Assembly: GCF_036320965.1 (NCBI RefSeq)
Contig: NC_092270.1
Coordinates: forward strand, 18,913,440 to 18,977,439
Source of the DNA: Panulirus ornatus
Lineage: Eukaryota > Arthropoda > Malacostraca > Decapoda > Palinuridae
Direction of reading: 5' to 3'
Length of the DNA: 64,000 nucleotides
Both the position numbers and the translations under genes were made by a program. Shown here piece by piece: positions 11,401 through 21,395 of this stretch; positions within the stretch are counted from its first letter, which is position 1, and each line of letters begins with the position of its first letter. The notes beneath the pieces were generated by a model. It saw only the letters and a list, made by a program, of their open reading frames with translations. It was not told the origin of the DNA and made no database searches.

Positions 11401-14400
11401 TAATAAGAACTATTTGAAATGAGGGGCCTCAGAAGTGCAGAACGCAGGTAATTTAAAATCAGTAAACACAAAGATATACAATCTATATATCTATTTGTTT
11501 ATCTATTATACTTGATCGCCATTTCCTGTGTTAGCGAGGAAGCACTAGGAAACAGAAGAAAGACCCATCCACTCATGTCACACATACATACATATATGCA
11601 CATGCATATACACATCAACTGATACATATTCATACACATACATAATTTATCTATCTTATTTATAATACTTAACCGCCGTCTCCTGTGTTAGCGAGGTAGT
11701 GCAGGGAAACTGACGAGGAATGGCCCAACCCACCCATATACACATGTATATACATAAATGCCCACACACGCACATATACATACATATACATTTCATTGTA
11801 TACATACAGATACATACACAGACATAAACATATATACACATGTATACATCCATATTTGTTGCCTTCATCCATTCCCATCGCCACCCAGCCACGCACAAAA
11901 TAGCATCCCCCTCCAGCGAGTCAGCGCCAGGACCAAACAAAAAAGGCCACATTCGTTCACACTCAGTCTCTATCTGTCATGTGTAATGTGTAATACACCG
12001 AAACCACTTACATATACACATATAAACATGTACATATTCATACTCATTCACCTTCATCCATTCCCGGCACCACCTCGCCCCACAGGAAACAGCACTGCCA
12101 CCTCCTACGTCAACGAGGTAGTGCCAGGAAACAGAAGTAAAAGACCACATTCACTCATGCTCAATCTCTGACAGTCAAGTGTAATGCACTGAAACCACAG
12201 CCCCATATGCACATCCAGGCCCTACAGATCTTTCCATGGTTTACCCTGGACATGTTTTTCAGTACATCACATTCATAAAAAAAAAAAGAAGTGCTATTCA
12301 AAGAATGACGAAGATAATTCAATGTGAATTTCTACCAACTTACTTTCATCATCAGTGCGCAGTTTCTTCTTTAACTGTTCCATCTTGGCATCGCGTTCCT
12401 TGTCTCCCTCTTTCTTCTTCTTCAAAGTCAGAGTTCCAAAGTTTGGTTTGTTCTCAATCTCCTCCTGTTCAATTTCATGAACCAAAGAATATTCATCATG
12501 GTTCATTATTCCTATGAGAGAATCAAAATTAGTACTTTAATAGTATTGTTAAAGTCTGTATTTGATACTTTAAAGTTAGTATTAATTCTATATCAATTTG
12601 CTATGAGAGAGTATCAAGTGAGATTGAGCAACCAGCTATTTATGATGATCATAAATAGATGGTTAGAAGGGTAAGGCACTATTTCCTTTGCTTTAGTGTC
12701 ATCACTGCTCTGAGGAAGATGAAATTACAGTATAATAAGTCTTTAAAATCCAAGCATTTCACACTGAAGTTTGAAAGAAAACATATTTTCAACTTACCAA
12801 TTTTAGTGCAAATAACAACCATAAGCTGTGACACAGGCTGAGAGTCATCCACCAGCAGTGTTTTAATAGTGCCATCTAACATACGTACTTTCAAAGTGCG
12901 CACTTTACGCCTATATTCCACCAAGTCCTGTAACGAAAAGCTGTCATTACCTAAAAACATTCAAGCAAAGCTTTCATCTGAATCTTATCATATAAACCTA
13001 AACCAGCAATCAGGTGGAAAGTATTTTTGCGTACGGAGATAATCAATAATATTTGAGTACATATAAAAAAGAGACATTTGAAAATAAAATCACTTATAAA
13101 TTTGAAGAAGTACATGTTATTGATATAGCAATGATCAACTGCACTTGAAACACTCTTGATGTCTAAAAGCCAGCAACCACATGACATGCAGTAGCTGGAT
13201 TTTGGAGTTTTCCAAATTTTGGATATCTGTTACCTAGCAGACTGGTTAAGTTATAACTTAACCTGTGGAGTTTTCTTTTCCCACCATATTACAAGTGTAG
13301 TTATTCAGTGTCTAATGAAAATTCTTTCTTCTTACTGATTTTAAGTTTACTAAGGTGATTACTTTAGAGGTGCTGGGAGTGGCACCTGGGTCAGTTGATT
13401 TAAATCTGTGTAATCAACCAGAGGAGAAACCAGAAAGCTCACATTTGTCTAATTCTTTTGAAACTGATTGGCCCTTTCCATTATCACAGGACCAAAAATG
13501 GGTACATGTTCACTAAAGCACTGCTTAAAATCATTGTACACATATCAAAATCAGCCAAATTTGCCCATGAATTGTCTCAAACTTAGCAGCAAAGTCCTTA
13601 AGCATGTCACTTTCTAAGCAAAGAACTACAGCAACTTTTCATTCTGCCAATACATAGTTGAAAAACAATAAAAATCCCACACTGTACATCTATGAACACT
13701 GCTCTAACTGCTGTGAAATTATCACTTTCAGAAGACCTATGAAGAAAAGGTGCTTTCTTTTTTGCAGTCAGTACTGCTAGACTTATCAATTAATCTTGGA
13801 TGCTTGCTAGATATCTACTAAACTTATCAATTAATCTCGGATGCTTGTTGGATATCACTGTGAGGGTAAAATAAATAAATGAGTGCGATGGACATGACTA
13901 TCACATGTTTAAAGCAAAGTAAACAATGGAATGGCACCTCAGGGATAATCAAACAGTGCTTAAAAGACAGCACAGTGGCTTCAATAAACAGAAGTGACAT
14001 TCCACTGAGCATGATGGGGATGTGATAGCTGAATGAAATATTTATAATTGTCCTATCAGACTGTTTGCATGTGTCCCCATCCCTAAGGTTTGAACCCATG
14101 GCAAAAGTGTGGCTGTTGCTTCCCACAGCTCCTGAGTGGAGGCTGGCCACTTGGGGTTTGGCTGTTATCATGCATCCTTCTTCCCTCAAACAGTTAAACT
14201 TTGAATTCTCTTCCTTTCTGAGTTTTTCCCTCTTCATTTAACCTTTTTTCCTTTAAGAGTCAGGTCTATCTCCACTTTACGAGCTCTGAGTAACATCTAC
14301 TTTCTTTCTGTATAACTTTTTCTTTCATTGAAGATGGCCTTGATTAGGGAATGTTTTCTGCCTGTACCATCTGGTCACCATAAGAAAAAATCTGAGACAT

Positions 14401-15239
14401 TCCATTTCCCAAAAACCCTAGTTTACATTATTCTTAAAAAAATGAAGCTAGTTATGATATTCAAATGCATAATCTAGATTATGGTACTGAAGAGCAGTTA
14501 CAAAGAAATTGTAGTGCTGAGGGGTTTCTGTGAGCACCAATACCTTTGAAAACATCAGATTCTGGAAGATGCCAGTTCTTGGAATGGTGGATTTGAGACA
14601 ACTATATAGATTTTTATGGATATATAAGTTGATGAGAATAATCCTATAATTCATAAAAGTTTATCTTGCAGAAATGCATCTCTAATATACATCAAAACTA
14701 CAGAGATTCATCAAGTTTAACAAATGAAAAACTGGACATACGATCTACAATGATGCCAACAAAATTAAGATATATGAAAATACAAGAAAAAGAGACCTGA
14801 TTTCTGAGAAGATAATAACTGAGGCTTCTGCCTGCCTCCAGCCACACTCCCGAACCCTCATCTCCTGGCAGGAACAATCCATAGTCTTTAGCTGCAACAT
14901 AAGAATTACCATGTCATCATTCTATATCAAGTAAGTAAGGAATCTTACATTTTCTACACCTGGTAACATATGCTTTGAATAGTACGAGTTTCTAGCAAAT
15001 ATAAAGCTCAACAGAAACCAATGTTCTTTTTAAAGGTGCAAAATAAAAAATAGTTATTTGTATGTAAAATATCTAGTTACTGGAAAACTATCATTGCACT
15101 TACTGATATACTGAACCTGAATAACCCTTTCACTGAGGCACTCTTAATATCCACTGTCAACTTTCTGTGCAGAACATTTTCAATTAATTCTAAAGGTCAT
15201 ATCTCCATAATTTTCTTTTCTTTATGATGAAGAGAATCA

Positions 15240-15275
<36 letters not shown>

Positions 15276-18200
15276 TACCTTTTTATACTAATCTCAACAG
15301 AGGGAATTTTACATTTGTGGGACTTCACTTATTAAACGTTCTCTGCCATCTTACAAACTTTTAAAGCTTGTACGTTGTCTTCATTTACCATATCCTCTTT
15401 CAGTTTATCCAGTTCAATCACCACACTTACATTGTAAAAGTATTTCTTTTTGTCTTCATTCCATATCCTCTTTCAGTTTATCCAGTTCAATCACCACACT
15501 TACATTGTAAAAGTATTTCTTTAAGTCTTTTACTACAAGATTCTTGCTTAATCCCATATTATGTCCTCTGGTTGTCAATTTCCTACAACTTTTGAAGAAC
15601 CGTTCACTGTCTAAATTTTCAGTCTGGTTTAACATCTTTAAATATTGTGATCAGGTCATTCCTCACTCTTCTCTTTTCCAAGGTGGGCAACTTGAATGCT
15701 TCTAGCCTTTCCCTGTTACTCAGTCCTCTTACTTCTGGTACTATCTTTTTGTTGCCCTACACAGGACATTTTCTATCAACTCTTTGTTCTTTAGCTGTGG
15801 TAACCAAACTTTAGAAGCACTTTCTAGTTTTTGCCTTATGTAGGATATGAACAACTTATCAAATATTTCTATATCCAGACATCTAAATGCTATCTTAATT
15901 TAGAAAGCAAGCAGTTTTTCTCCTTTACTATTCTCCTAAAGTGAGACTCAGGTGATAGATGACGAATGATGTTAACTCCAAAGTCAATTTTAAATACATA
16001 TTTCTGCAGCATATTTTCTATTGGATGACATTCATATGAAATCCTTCTTTCACTGTGTCCCATCCTCATTAATTTGCATTTACTCAGTTGAATTTCATCA
16101 ACCATGCACTGGATCAACTTTGGAGTTTGTCTACATTCCCTTGTATGTTGGGACAATCCTTCTCGCTTGTCACTTGGCATCATCTGCATATATATTCAAG
16201 TAAGAGTTTAATCCATTTGGCAAGTCATTTACATAGACCAAGAAATGCAAAGGCCCTAGACCCTCTGGTATGCCACCTCAATCCATTTCGAGAAGGCTCA
16301 TTTGACATGCTTCCTTTGTTTACTTCCACTACGAGTATCTTCAATCCATCAAAGGAGATCCTGCCTGGAGATCCAACTTCTTTACCAGCCTCCTACGTGA
16401 TACAGTGTCACATGCTTTCTGGCAGTTTAGGTACAGAAAATACACCCAGCCCTCTCTTTTGTTTAAAACAATGCTCACTCTCCCACAGAAATTCAAGAGC
16501 TTTGTTGCACACGAACTCTTTTCACTGAAACTGTTTTCTCTCAAACAATTTTTCCTTTGAAGGACCACATTCACTGGGGAATGGTACCAGTCTCCAGTAT
16601 CCTTTCCAACTTATTGTATCTCTCCTTTCTTATCCTATTGTATAAGCTCCTTGCTGTCTTATACAGGTTGTACCTCTCCAATCCGGCGCTATGTGGTCTG
16701 TCCGGCAACTCCTATGATCCGGCACGTTTCGAATCTGCCGCCATTAGTTTGTGGATCTGCCACCAGGGCGGCGCTGTTAGGAGCGCTGAGGAGCCAAAAT
16801 CTGTTTACAATGTTACCGAACTAATTAACAGTCCTGATGATTTCTTATCAGTTTATTTTTTTTTTTTTTATGAAAATGAAAGCCAGAAAAGTTTAAAGTT
16901 ACAGAAAACTTTGGAAGAAGCCAGGAGTACAGAATCAGACTGCACTTATGAATGGTATAAGCTCCCACGTAATAATGGGGTAAGCATACCTAGGGAGATG
17001 CTTATCGAGTAGGCCAAAGTTTTTCATAGAGAACAAAAGCTTGACCGTGAATATTCGCAAGGTTGGCTACAGAAGGTTAAGTGGAAACATGGAATTTCAG
17101 TACATAGAATGCGCGGTGACATGCGTAGTACTGACATGGAAGTTTGTTGTTTAAGGTCGTATTAAAAGAATCTATAAAAACTCCAATAATCTTTTAAACA
17201 ACCAACAGCAATATGTGTAGGGCGAGAGAGAGTGTACAAGGCAGCTTCCTGGCTGAGACTGACACAACGCGGGCTGTGGCTCCCTTGGCGGTAACAGTAA
17301 CACAATAGTAACAAGAGTCGACCCAAAGCCAACTACCAACCTATGGTCGTTCGTTACGTTAACCACTCGTCACAAAGCCGCGACGAAGTTTGTGGAATGA
17401 ATCTGCACAGTTAGTGAGACAGCGGAAAACTTAGCCCCAGAACAAGTGTATAAATGTCGACGAATTTGACCAGGAATGGCGTTCGTATGCCACGAAAAAA
17501 CCCTTGGCCCAAGATACTGCAGTCTCCATCTGGGGGTACTTCTGATGTGAGAATAAAAACCTTGTTTGGAAGCATTAATGGTCGTGTTATTTCCTGTTTT
17601 AAGCTTTGTTCTACCTTTGATAATACAGCAATATGTATGTGGAATGAACTAGCAATACCAGGGGTCGGTCATATGTTTACTTAGGGAAGTTCTGTTGTCC
17701 GGTATTATCTGTGGTCCGGCAATATCCAGGTTGCAAAGTTGCCGGATTAAAGAGGTTCACTATGTACCTATTAAATGCTGGCTGGCTACCCACATCTTCA
17801 CCACAGCACGTCTTGGAGCTTCTATGTGTCTTGATATCTTTGACTGAACCACTCAACCCTCTTTCTTAACCTTCCCTCTACATCTACGTTATGTACTAAG
17901 TTGCTACTCCTTCATGGCAAATTTCAAAGAACCTTACACCACAATGTCGAGGTTTAAGCTACTGAAATCCTTTTTCCCAATTAATGTCTTCCATAGAAAC
18001 TGCCCAATTCTGTGCAGTTACGTTAATTACTCCTCTTTAAATACACTGTTATCTCAGCTTTTTAAATTTTTATCTACCATAGCATTACAATCATTTTTTT
18101 TTTTTTTTTTTTTTTTTTTATACTTTGTCGCTGTCTCCCGCGTTTGCGAGGTAGCGCAAGGAAACAGACGAAAGAAATGGCCCAACCCCCATACACACGT

Positions 18201-19713
18201 ACATACACACGTCCACACACGCAAATATACATACCTACACAGCTTTCCATGGTTTACCCCAGACGCTTCACATGCCTTGATTCAATCCACTGACAGCACG
18301 TCAACCCCTGTATACCACATCGCTCCAATTCACTCTATTTCTTGCCCTCCTTTCACCCTCCTGCATGTTCAGGCCCCGATCACACAAAATCTTTTTCACT
18401 CCATCTTTCCACCTCCAATTTGGTCTCCCTCTTCTCCTCGTTCCCTCCACCTCCGACACATATATCCTCTTGGTCAATCTTTCCTCACTCATTCTCTCCA
18501 TGTGCCCAAACCATTTCAAAACACCCTCTTCTGCTCTCTCAACCACGCTCTTTTTATTTCCACACATCTCTCTTACCCTTACGTTACTTACTCGATCAAA
18601 CCACCTCACACCACACATTGTCCTCAAACATCTCATTTCCAGCACATCCATCCTCCTGCGCACAACTCTATCCATAGCCCACGCCTCGCAACCATACAAC
18701 ATTGTTGGAACCACTATTCCTTCAAACATACCCATTTTTGCTTTCCGAGATAATGTTCTCGACTTCCACACATTTTTCAAGGCTCCCAAAATTTTCGCCC
18801 CCTCCCCCACCCTATGATCCACTTCCGCTTCCATGGTTCCATCCGCTGACAGATCCACTCCCAGATATCTAAAACACTTCACTTCCTCCAGTTTTTCTCC
18901 ATTCAAACTCACCTCCCAATTGACTTGACCCTCAACCCTACTGTACCTAATAACCTTGCTCTTATTCACATTTACTCTTAACTTTCTTCTTCCACACACT
19001 TTTCCAAACTCAGTCACCAGCTTCTGCAGTTTCTCACATGAATCAGCCACCAGCGCTGTATCATCAGCGAACAACAACTGACTCACTTCCCAAGCTCTCT
19101 CATCCCCAACAGACTTCATACTTGCCCCTCTTTCCAGGACTCTTGCATTTACCTCCCTAACAACCCCATCCATAAACAAATTAAACAACCATGGAGACAT
19201 CACACACCCCTGCCGCAAACCTACATTCACTGAGAACCAATCACTTTCCTCTCTTCCTACACGTACACATGCCTTACATCCTCGATAAAAACTTTTCACT
19301 GCTTCTAACAACTTGCCTCCCACACCATATATTCTTAATACCTTCCACAGAGCATCTCTATCAACTCTATCATATGCCTTCTCCAGATCCATAAATGCTA
19401 CATACAAATCCATTTGCTTTTCTAAGTATTTCTCACATACATTCTTCAAAGCAAACACCTGATCCACACATCCTCTACCACTTCTGAAACCACACTGCTC
19501 TTCCCCAATCTGATGCTCTGTACATGCCTTCACCCTCTCAATCAATACCCTCCCATATAATTTACCAGGAATACTCAACAAACTTATACCTCTGTAATTT
19601 GAGCACTCACTCTTATCCCCTTTGCCTTTGTACAATGGCACTATGCACGCATTCCGCCAATCCTCAGGCACCAGCATTACAATCATGCATTATATAATCA
19701 TTTTCCAATTGGT

Positions 19714-19790
<77 letters not shown>

Positions 19791-19995
19791 CATTTAGTCC
19801 TCAAAAACCACTGTGCTTTACCTTAAAACTTTGAACACTGTAAATGTACATATAGTATTTACCTTGTCCTAAATTAGCCTCTGTAATTTTTTCTCGTATG
19901 ATGCGGCAGGCGTCATAGACAATTGTGGAAGAGTCAAACTGTATCATTTTTCTGACATTCTGTTCCACAATGTGGATCTTGAGTGCCAACGCCAT
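5373..19995 (-). CDS. rhea: Talin, 5' part of gene (seven coding exons, 301 codons, incomplete)
   Basis: Talin is a large cytoskeletal adaptor. Its FERM head binds integrin beta tails and acidic lipids, and its rod binds actin and vinculin at the plasma membrane. Joining exons 19863-19995, 14797-14891, 12798-12927, 12344-12511, 9640-9782, 9064-9191 and 5373-5478 gives a continuous frame. It starts MALALKIHIVEQNVRKMIQF and includes VYDACRIIRE, YGLFLPGDEGSGVWLEAGRS, VRMLDGTIKTLLVDDSQPVS, NHDEYSLV, LRRKYFFSDQNIDSRDPVQL, FAGIQCQIQFGDH and a last exon around KEFLPQSYVRNKG. These match the talin F0, F1 and F2 subdomains in order. The F1 insert has the Lys-rich loop (LTLKKKKEGDKERDAK) that binds phosphoinositides in the family. 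All seven acceptors end in AG and all seven donors start with GT; phases agree at every junction. The start ATG at 19993-19995 aligns with known talin N-termini. About 2,200 further residues (F3 and rod) are expected left of base 1. Confidence 0.97.
5740..5950 (-). mobile_element. Old LINE RT fragment
   Basis: Minus-strand translation gives a degraded RRGFVDQIFTLE block and a following L-E-E-A-H-D-like box, lining up with the RGCVDQVFALKN to MDLEKAYDRV part of the young LINE copies. Stops and substitutions are many. It is an older relative in talin intron 6. Confidence 0.6.
6450..6790 (-). mobile_element. Old LINE 3' fragment
   Basis: Nucleotide similarity to 2360-2700 is visible by eye, for example GACGCTTCACATG, TACCACAT and TTTGGTCTCCC in the same order, with many changes. 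It is the C-terminal coding and tail part of the same LINE family, much older than copies 1 and 2. Confidence 0.7.
6900..8400. other. Talin intron 6, no recognised element
   Basis: AT-rich intronic DNA with only short, unconvincing open frames. No RNA gene, exon or element was recognised. Confidence 0.5.
8405..8620. repeat. Dispersed repeat, copy 1
   Basis: This stretch shares a long ordered similarity with 9280-9520, including TTGCCCTCTG, GGCAGTAAAGGCTAA, AATTCACTAGTTATGG and GCCATGGCC-type segments. It is a dispersed element of unknown class in talin intron 6. Confidence 0.7.
9064..9191 (-). CDS. rhea: Talin exon 6 (F2)
   Basis: The exon encodes CRDAIIDGTHPVTLERACRF, AGIQCQIQFGDH and KHKTGFL. 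The acceptor is CAACAG|TG and the donor is TCGA|GTAAGT. Confidence 0.96.
9280..9525. repeat. Dispersed repeat, copy 2
   Basis: Second copy of the element at 8405-8620, same orientation, with GAGTTGCCCTCTGCTGGTGG, TTCACTAATTATGG and GAGGGAGTTCCAG. It lies in talin intron 5, so two copies flank exon 6. Confidence 0.7.
9640..9782 (-). CDS. rhea: Talin exon 5 (end of F1, start of F2)
   Basis: The exon encodes NWVDHSKTLREQGIDETEI, RRKYFFSDQNIDSRDPVQLG and LLYVQ, a highly conserved talin stretch. The acceptor is TTTCAG|TC and the donor is TCAG|GTAAAT. Confidence 0.97.
9800..10690. other. Talin intron 4, no recognised element
   Basis: AT-rich intronic sequence. Nothing with codon-like constraint or RNA structure was recognised. 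Confidence 0.5.
10690..10810 (-). repeat. Dispersed repeat, inverted relative to 11250-11345
   Basis: It contains TGGGGTGGATCAGGTACATA; its complement, with flanking similarity over about 70 bases, recurs at 11250-11345. Two copies of one short dispersed repeat in opposite orientation. Confidence 0.55.
11250..11345 (+). repeat. Dispersed repeat, partner of 10690-10810
   Basis: It contains CATATACCTGATCCACCCCA preceded by GTGGATGTGTGTGGGTAATG, matching the complement of the upstream copy. Confidence 0.55.
11480..12290. repeat. Cluster of repeats related to the LINE 3' tail
   Basis: Segments such as GTCTCCTGTGTTAGCGAGGT near 11680, GGCCCAACCCACCCATA near 11724 and later GTCAACGAGGTAGTGCCAGG near 12110 are diverged versions of the non-coding tail of the young LINE (compare 2216-2340). 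Three or more tail-like units lie one after another with ACATATA-rich microsatellite between, ending in a short A run near 12278. They are probably tail-derived non-autonomous elements. Confidence 0.65.
12344..12511 (-). CDS. rhea: Talin exon 4 (F1 with basic loop)
   Basis: The exon encodes GIMNHDEYSLVHEIEQEEIE, then the Lys-rich F1 loop and KLRTDDE. The acceptor is CATAG|GA and the donor is GAAA|GTAAGT. Intron 3 is only 286 bases, the shortest seen here. Confidence 0.97.
12798..12927 (-). CDS. rhea: Talin exon 3 (F0/F1 junction)
   Basis: The exon encodes VEYRRKVRTLKVRMLDGTIK and VDDSQPVSQLMVVICTKI, nearly identical to arthropod talins as I recall them. The acceptor is TTACAG|GA and the donor is ATTG|GTAAGT. 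Confidence 0.97.
12930..14790. other. Talin intron 2, mostly unassigned
   Basis: AT-rich intron. The only structure noted is a 41-bp duplication at 13781-13858. Confidence 0.5.
13779..13860. repeat. Two-copy tandem repeat, 41-bp period
   Basis: ACTTATCAATTAATCT begins at 13781 and again at 13822, followed both times by a GGATGCTTG-TAGATATC-like segment. Confidence 0.85.
14797..14891 (-). CDS. rhea: Talin exon 2 (rest of F0)
   Basis: The exon encodes 95 bases including YGLFLPGDEGSGVWLEAGRS and SYYLLRNQ, the end of F0. The acceptor is TTGCAG|CT. The donor is CAG|GTCTCT, weaker than the other donors in this gene because positions +3 and +5 do not fit consensus. Confidence 0.95.
15241..15273. 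repeat. (TG)n microsatellite
   Basis: An uninterrupted TG run of about 32 bases in talin intron 1. Confidence 0.95.
15360..16662 (-). mobile_element. Decayed CR1-like LINE ORF2
   Basis: Minus-strand frames, broken but in order, show CR1-type ORF2 blocks. From the right: CNKALEFL-like and LNKREGWVYFLYLNCQKA followed by DTVSRRRLVKKL (the family LDFQKAFDTVPH-R-LLKKL box) near 16380-16480; then CQVTSEKDCPNIQGNVDKLQ and SSAWLMKFN near 16090-16190; near 15660-15760 the GLSNRERLEAFKLPTLEKRR block and RNDLITIFKDV, the familiar C-terminal LSYEERL-L-LPTLEYRRLRGDLI box. No intact frame survives. The element is cut at its upstream side by the Tigger-like transposon starting at 16664. It lies in talin intron 1 in the same orientation as talin. 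Confidence 0.8.
15388..15522. repeat. 73-bp tandem duplication within the CR1-like relic
   Basis: CCATATCCTCTTTCAGTTTA occurs at 15388 and 15461 with the following 50 or so bases also repeated, so the duplication arose after insertion. Confidence 0.9.
16664..17764 (+). mobile_element. Pogo/Tigger-like DNA transposon (deletion derivative)
   Basis: The left end CAGGTTGTACCTCTCCAATC continues into CGGC. The complement of the right end reads CATAGTGAACCTCTTTAATC then CGGC, so the two ends form imperfect terminal inverted repeats of about 24 bases. TA flanks both sides (16662-16663 and 17765-17766), the expected target duplication of the Tc1/mariner group. Extra subterminal TCCGGCA motifs occur near both ends. 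Inside is a relic transposase with a CENP-B-like DNA-binding part. At about 1.1 kb it is shorter than autonomous Tigger elements (about 2-2.5 kb), so most of the DDE catalytic domain is missing. Confidence 0.85.
16880..17470 (+). pseudogene. Tigger/pogo transposase relic (CENP-B-type HTH)
   Basis: The frame reads YEWYKLPRNNGVSIPREMLI at about 16948-17008, then a stop, then AKVFHREQ and GWLQKVKWKHGISVHRMRGD at about 17062-17121. This is the family pattern of W-F, P-I-S-x-x-I-L-x-x-K-A, G-W-L-x-x-F-K-x-R-H-G-I of the CENP-B/Tigger helix-turn-helix. Near 17425 ENLAPEQVYK resembles the segment just before the first catalytic Asp (usually Y-N-x-D-E-T), but that Asp motif is not preserved. It is non-functional. 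Confidence 0.8.
17767..18080. other. Intron 1 spacer, possible upstream part of the CR1-like relic
   Basis: It lies between the Tigger element and LINE copy 2. A continuation of the CR1-like element is expected here if Tigger inserted into it, but no diagnostic motif could be read with confidence. Confidence 0.35.
18095..19672 (-). mobile_element. Young 5'-truncated LINE, copy 2
   Basis: Same family and structure as 2194-3646: poly-T at the left, non-coding tail, C-terminus and RT. It is flanked by a 14-bp target-site duplication, AGCATTACAATCAT, at 18081-18094 and 19673-19686. It extends about 125 bases further 5' than copy 1 and includes PEDWRNACIVPLYKGKGD and YRGISLLSIPGKLYGRVLIE. By eye only scattered substitutions separate the copies. 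It is inserted in talin intron 1, about 190 bases from exon 1. Confidence 0.95.
18301..19672 (-). CDS. LINE ORF2 fragment, intact RT and C-terminal frame
   Basis: The frame is open through the whole retained region and ends at a stop at 18301. Motifs, counted in the 461-residue apparent frame that starts in the target duplication, are YRGISLLS at 31-38, QCGFRSGRGCVDQ at 64-76, AFMDLEKAYDRV at 97-108, GLRQGCVMSP at 156-165 and LFADDTALVAD at 205-215 with the catalytic Asp pair. The C-terminal RRRGRPNWRWKDGVKK block follows. The first few residues (M-I-V-M-L) come from the target duplication, so the apparent start codon is not the LINE's own. Endonuclease and any ORF1 are absent. Confidence 0.88.
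19712..19790. repeat. (TG)n microsatellite next to talin exon 1
   Basis: About 75 bases of TG repeats lie between LINE copy 2 and talin exon 1. Confidence 0.97.
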
Positions 19996-20026
19996 GGTGC
20001 TGGTGTGTGTCTTCTCTGCCGTCTAT
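19863..20026 (-). CDS. rhea: Talin exon 1 (coding 19863-19995) with short 5' UTR
   Basis: Coding begins at 19995 and encodes the first 44 residues plus one base (F0 start). The donor reads CAAG|GTAAAT. Upstream of the ATG, minus-strand CTTCCACAG ends at 20027, a good acceptor, so the UTR part of this exon may begin at 20026 and a separate non-coding first exon may lie further right. That UTR border is an inference. Confidence 0.9.
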
Positions 20027-21395
20027 CTGTGGAAGATCATACTGGTTTTAGATATAGGAAACTGAACATAAATATTACTGTACACAGCATGTCTAACTTT
20101 AATAAAAAGTTTGTAACATTACGAAGTTCTCTATAGACAATAAGTAAACCACTGCCATACCCATGACTAAAAATATTTTCATTTGCAGAAAAATACAACC
20201 ATGCCTTACAGAGGCATATGTCTAAAGTAAGATCACCAAAATGAAAAACAAACTATGTTTGTAAAATTGTTATGCCACTTCAATAGGCTGTTATCCAACA
20301 AATGAATGCGACCTTGGCTTCCAAAACTTAACCAGATGTGAACCTTCTAAGAAGCACCACAAGAATGTGGTCCACCAGCCACTTGGAGGTGTGGCCATGC
20401 ATTAATAAAACCTAGACAACCCTGGCTGGTATCTTACATCTTAAACGGCCAATGGATTGTTTCATACCACAAACTACAAGAAGGAAAACATAAACTATAT
20501 TTAAAAAAGAAATCGTAAACCTCTGAAAGAAAGGTAATTCAGACTTCATTGATAACAAAAATAGGTGTTAACTCCCTGTGTATCTACAAGTTCCAAATAA
20601 ATGGGAAAAAACCTAAGGATAACACGTCTTCAAATATTTATTTGTTGCCATCACAAATAGCGCTGTTAACTATATCAAAATACAGTAGTAAGGTTTTGAG
20701 AATGACGTGCCTGACGCATACGTTTGTTAAAACTAATACATCTAATCCATATTACATAATATTAAACAAAAATAATTTGCTACATATGCCCTTGTGGTGT
20801 TGATCCTCAACCTCCAAAAAACTTTATCACTGTAACTGTAATAATGTAATACAAACCCTGTCAATGACCCATAACTGTACTTCACTGATTATATTTGACC
20901 TTGACCTTTGACCCTGACCTTAATTCACTTGAAACTTCGTCTGAAGTAGCTGAAGTCCAGGTGTGGTTGACAGACTTCCTTTTTTTAAAAGTATTCAGCC
21001 ACAGTACATATTCACACATGAGGATCCTCACTCTTACAGAAACGATGGTGGTTTGGTCAATACTCTATTTAACAAGTCCCCACATATCATAAGCCTCTGT
21101 ATCAAGAAGCATTATAATACACATGACTTAAGTCATTCTATACATACATTACAATGGTTTTTCCCGAGCTATTCTGCCTCCTCCGGTCTTCCAGTGGAGC
21201 CTGGTGACCATCTCGCTCATGTACTGAGTGAGGAGGGTGGAAGCTGCTGGCTAAAGGCTTACAGAAACCCCACATCCTGGCTGATAACACCACACTTTTC
21301 CCCCCACATTCGTCCAAACGTTTGAGACATTTCTCCTGGGTCAAGTGTGGTGCGATTCCAGAGGCAACGAACAGTGTATTTACACCCAGAATTTT
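20027..21395. other. Region upstream of talin exon 1, no recognised promoter
   Basis: AT-rich sequence without a clear TATA/Inr arrangement or CpG cluster. It could be promoter DNA or an intron after a non-coding first exon. A run of TGACC-type half-sites occurs at 20896-20921. Confidence 0.4.
20896..20921 (+). promoter_or_regulatory. Run of TGACCT/TGACCC half-sites
   Basis: Four TGACC repeats lie in one orientation, spaced like nuclear-receptor direct repeats (one pair reads TGACCTTTGACCC, a DR1 pattern). This is about 0.9 kb upstream of talin exon 1. It may be chance or a simple repeat; function is inference. Confidence 0.3.

Noticed and set aside
19622..19834. Small protein with long V-C repeats
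   Set aside because: Translation of a TG microsatellite; the same applies to H-T repeats at 45612-45858 and 61345-61593.
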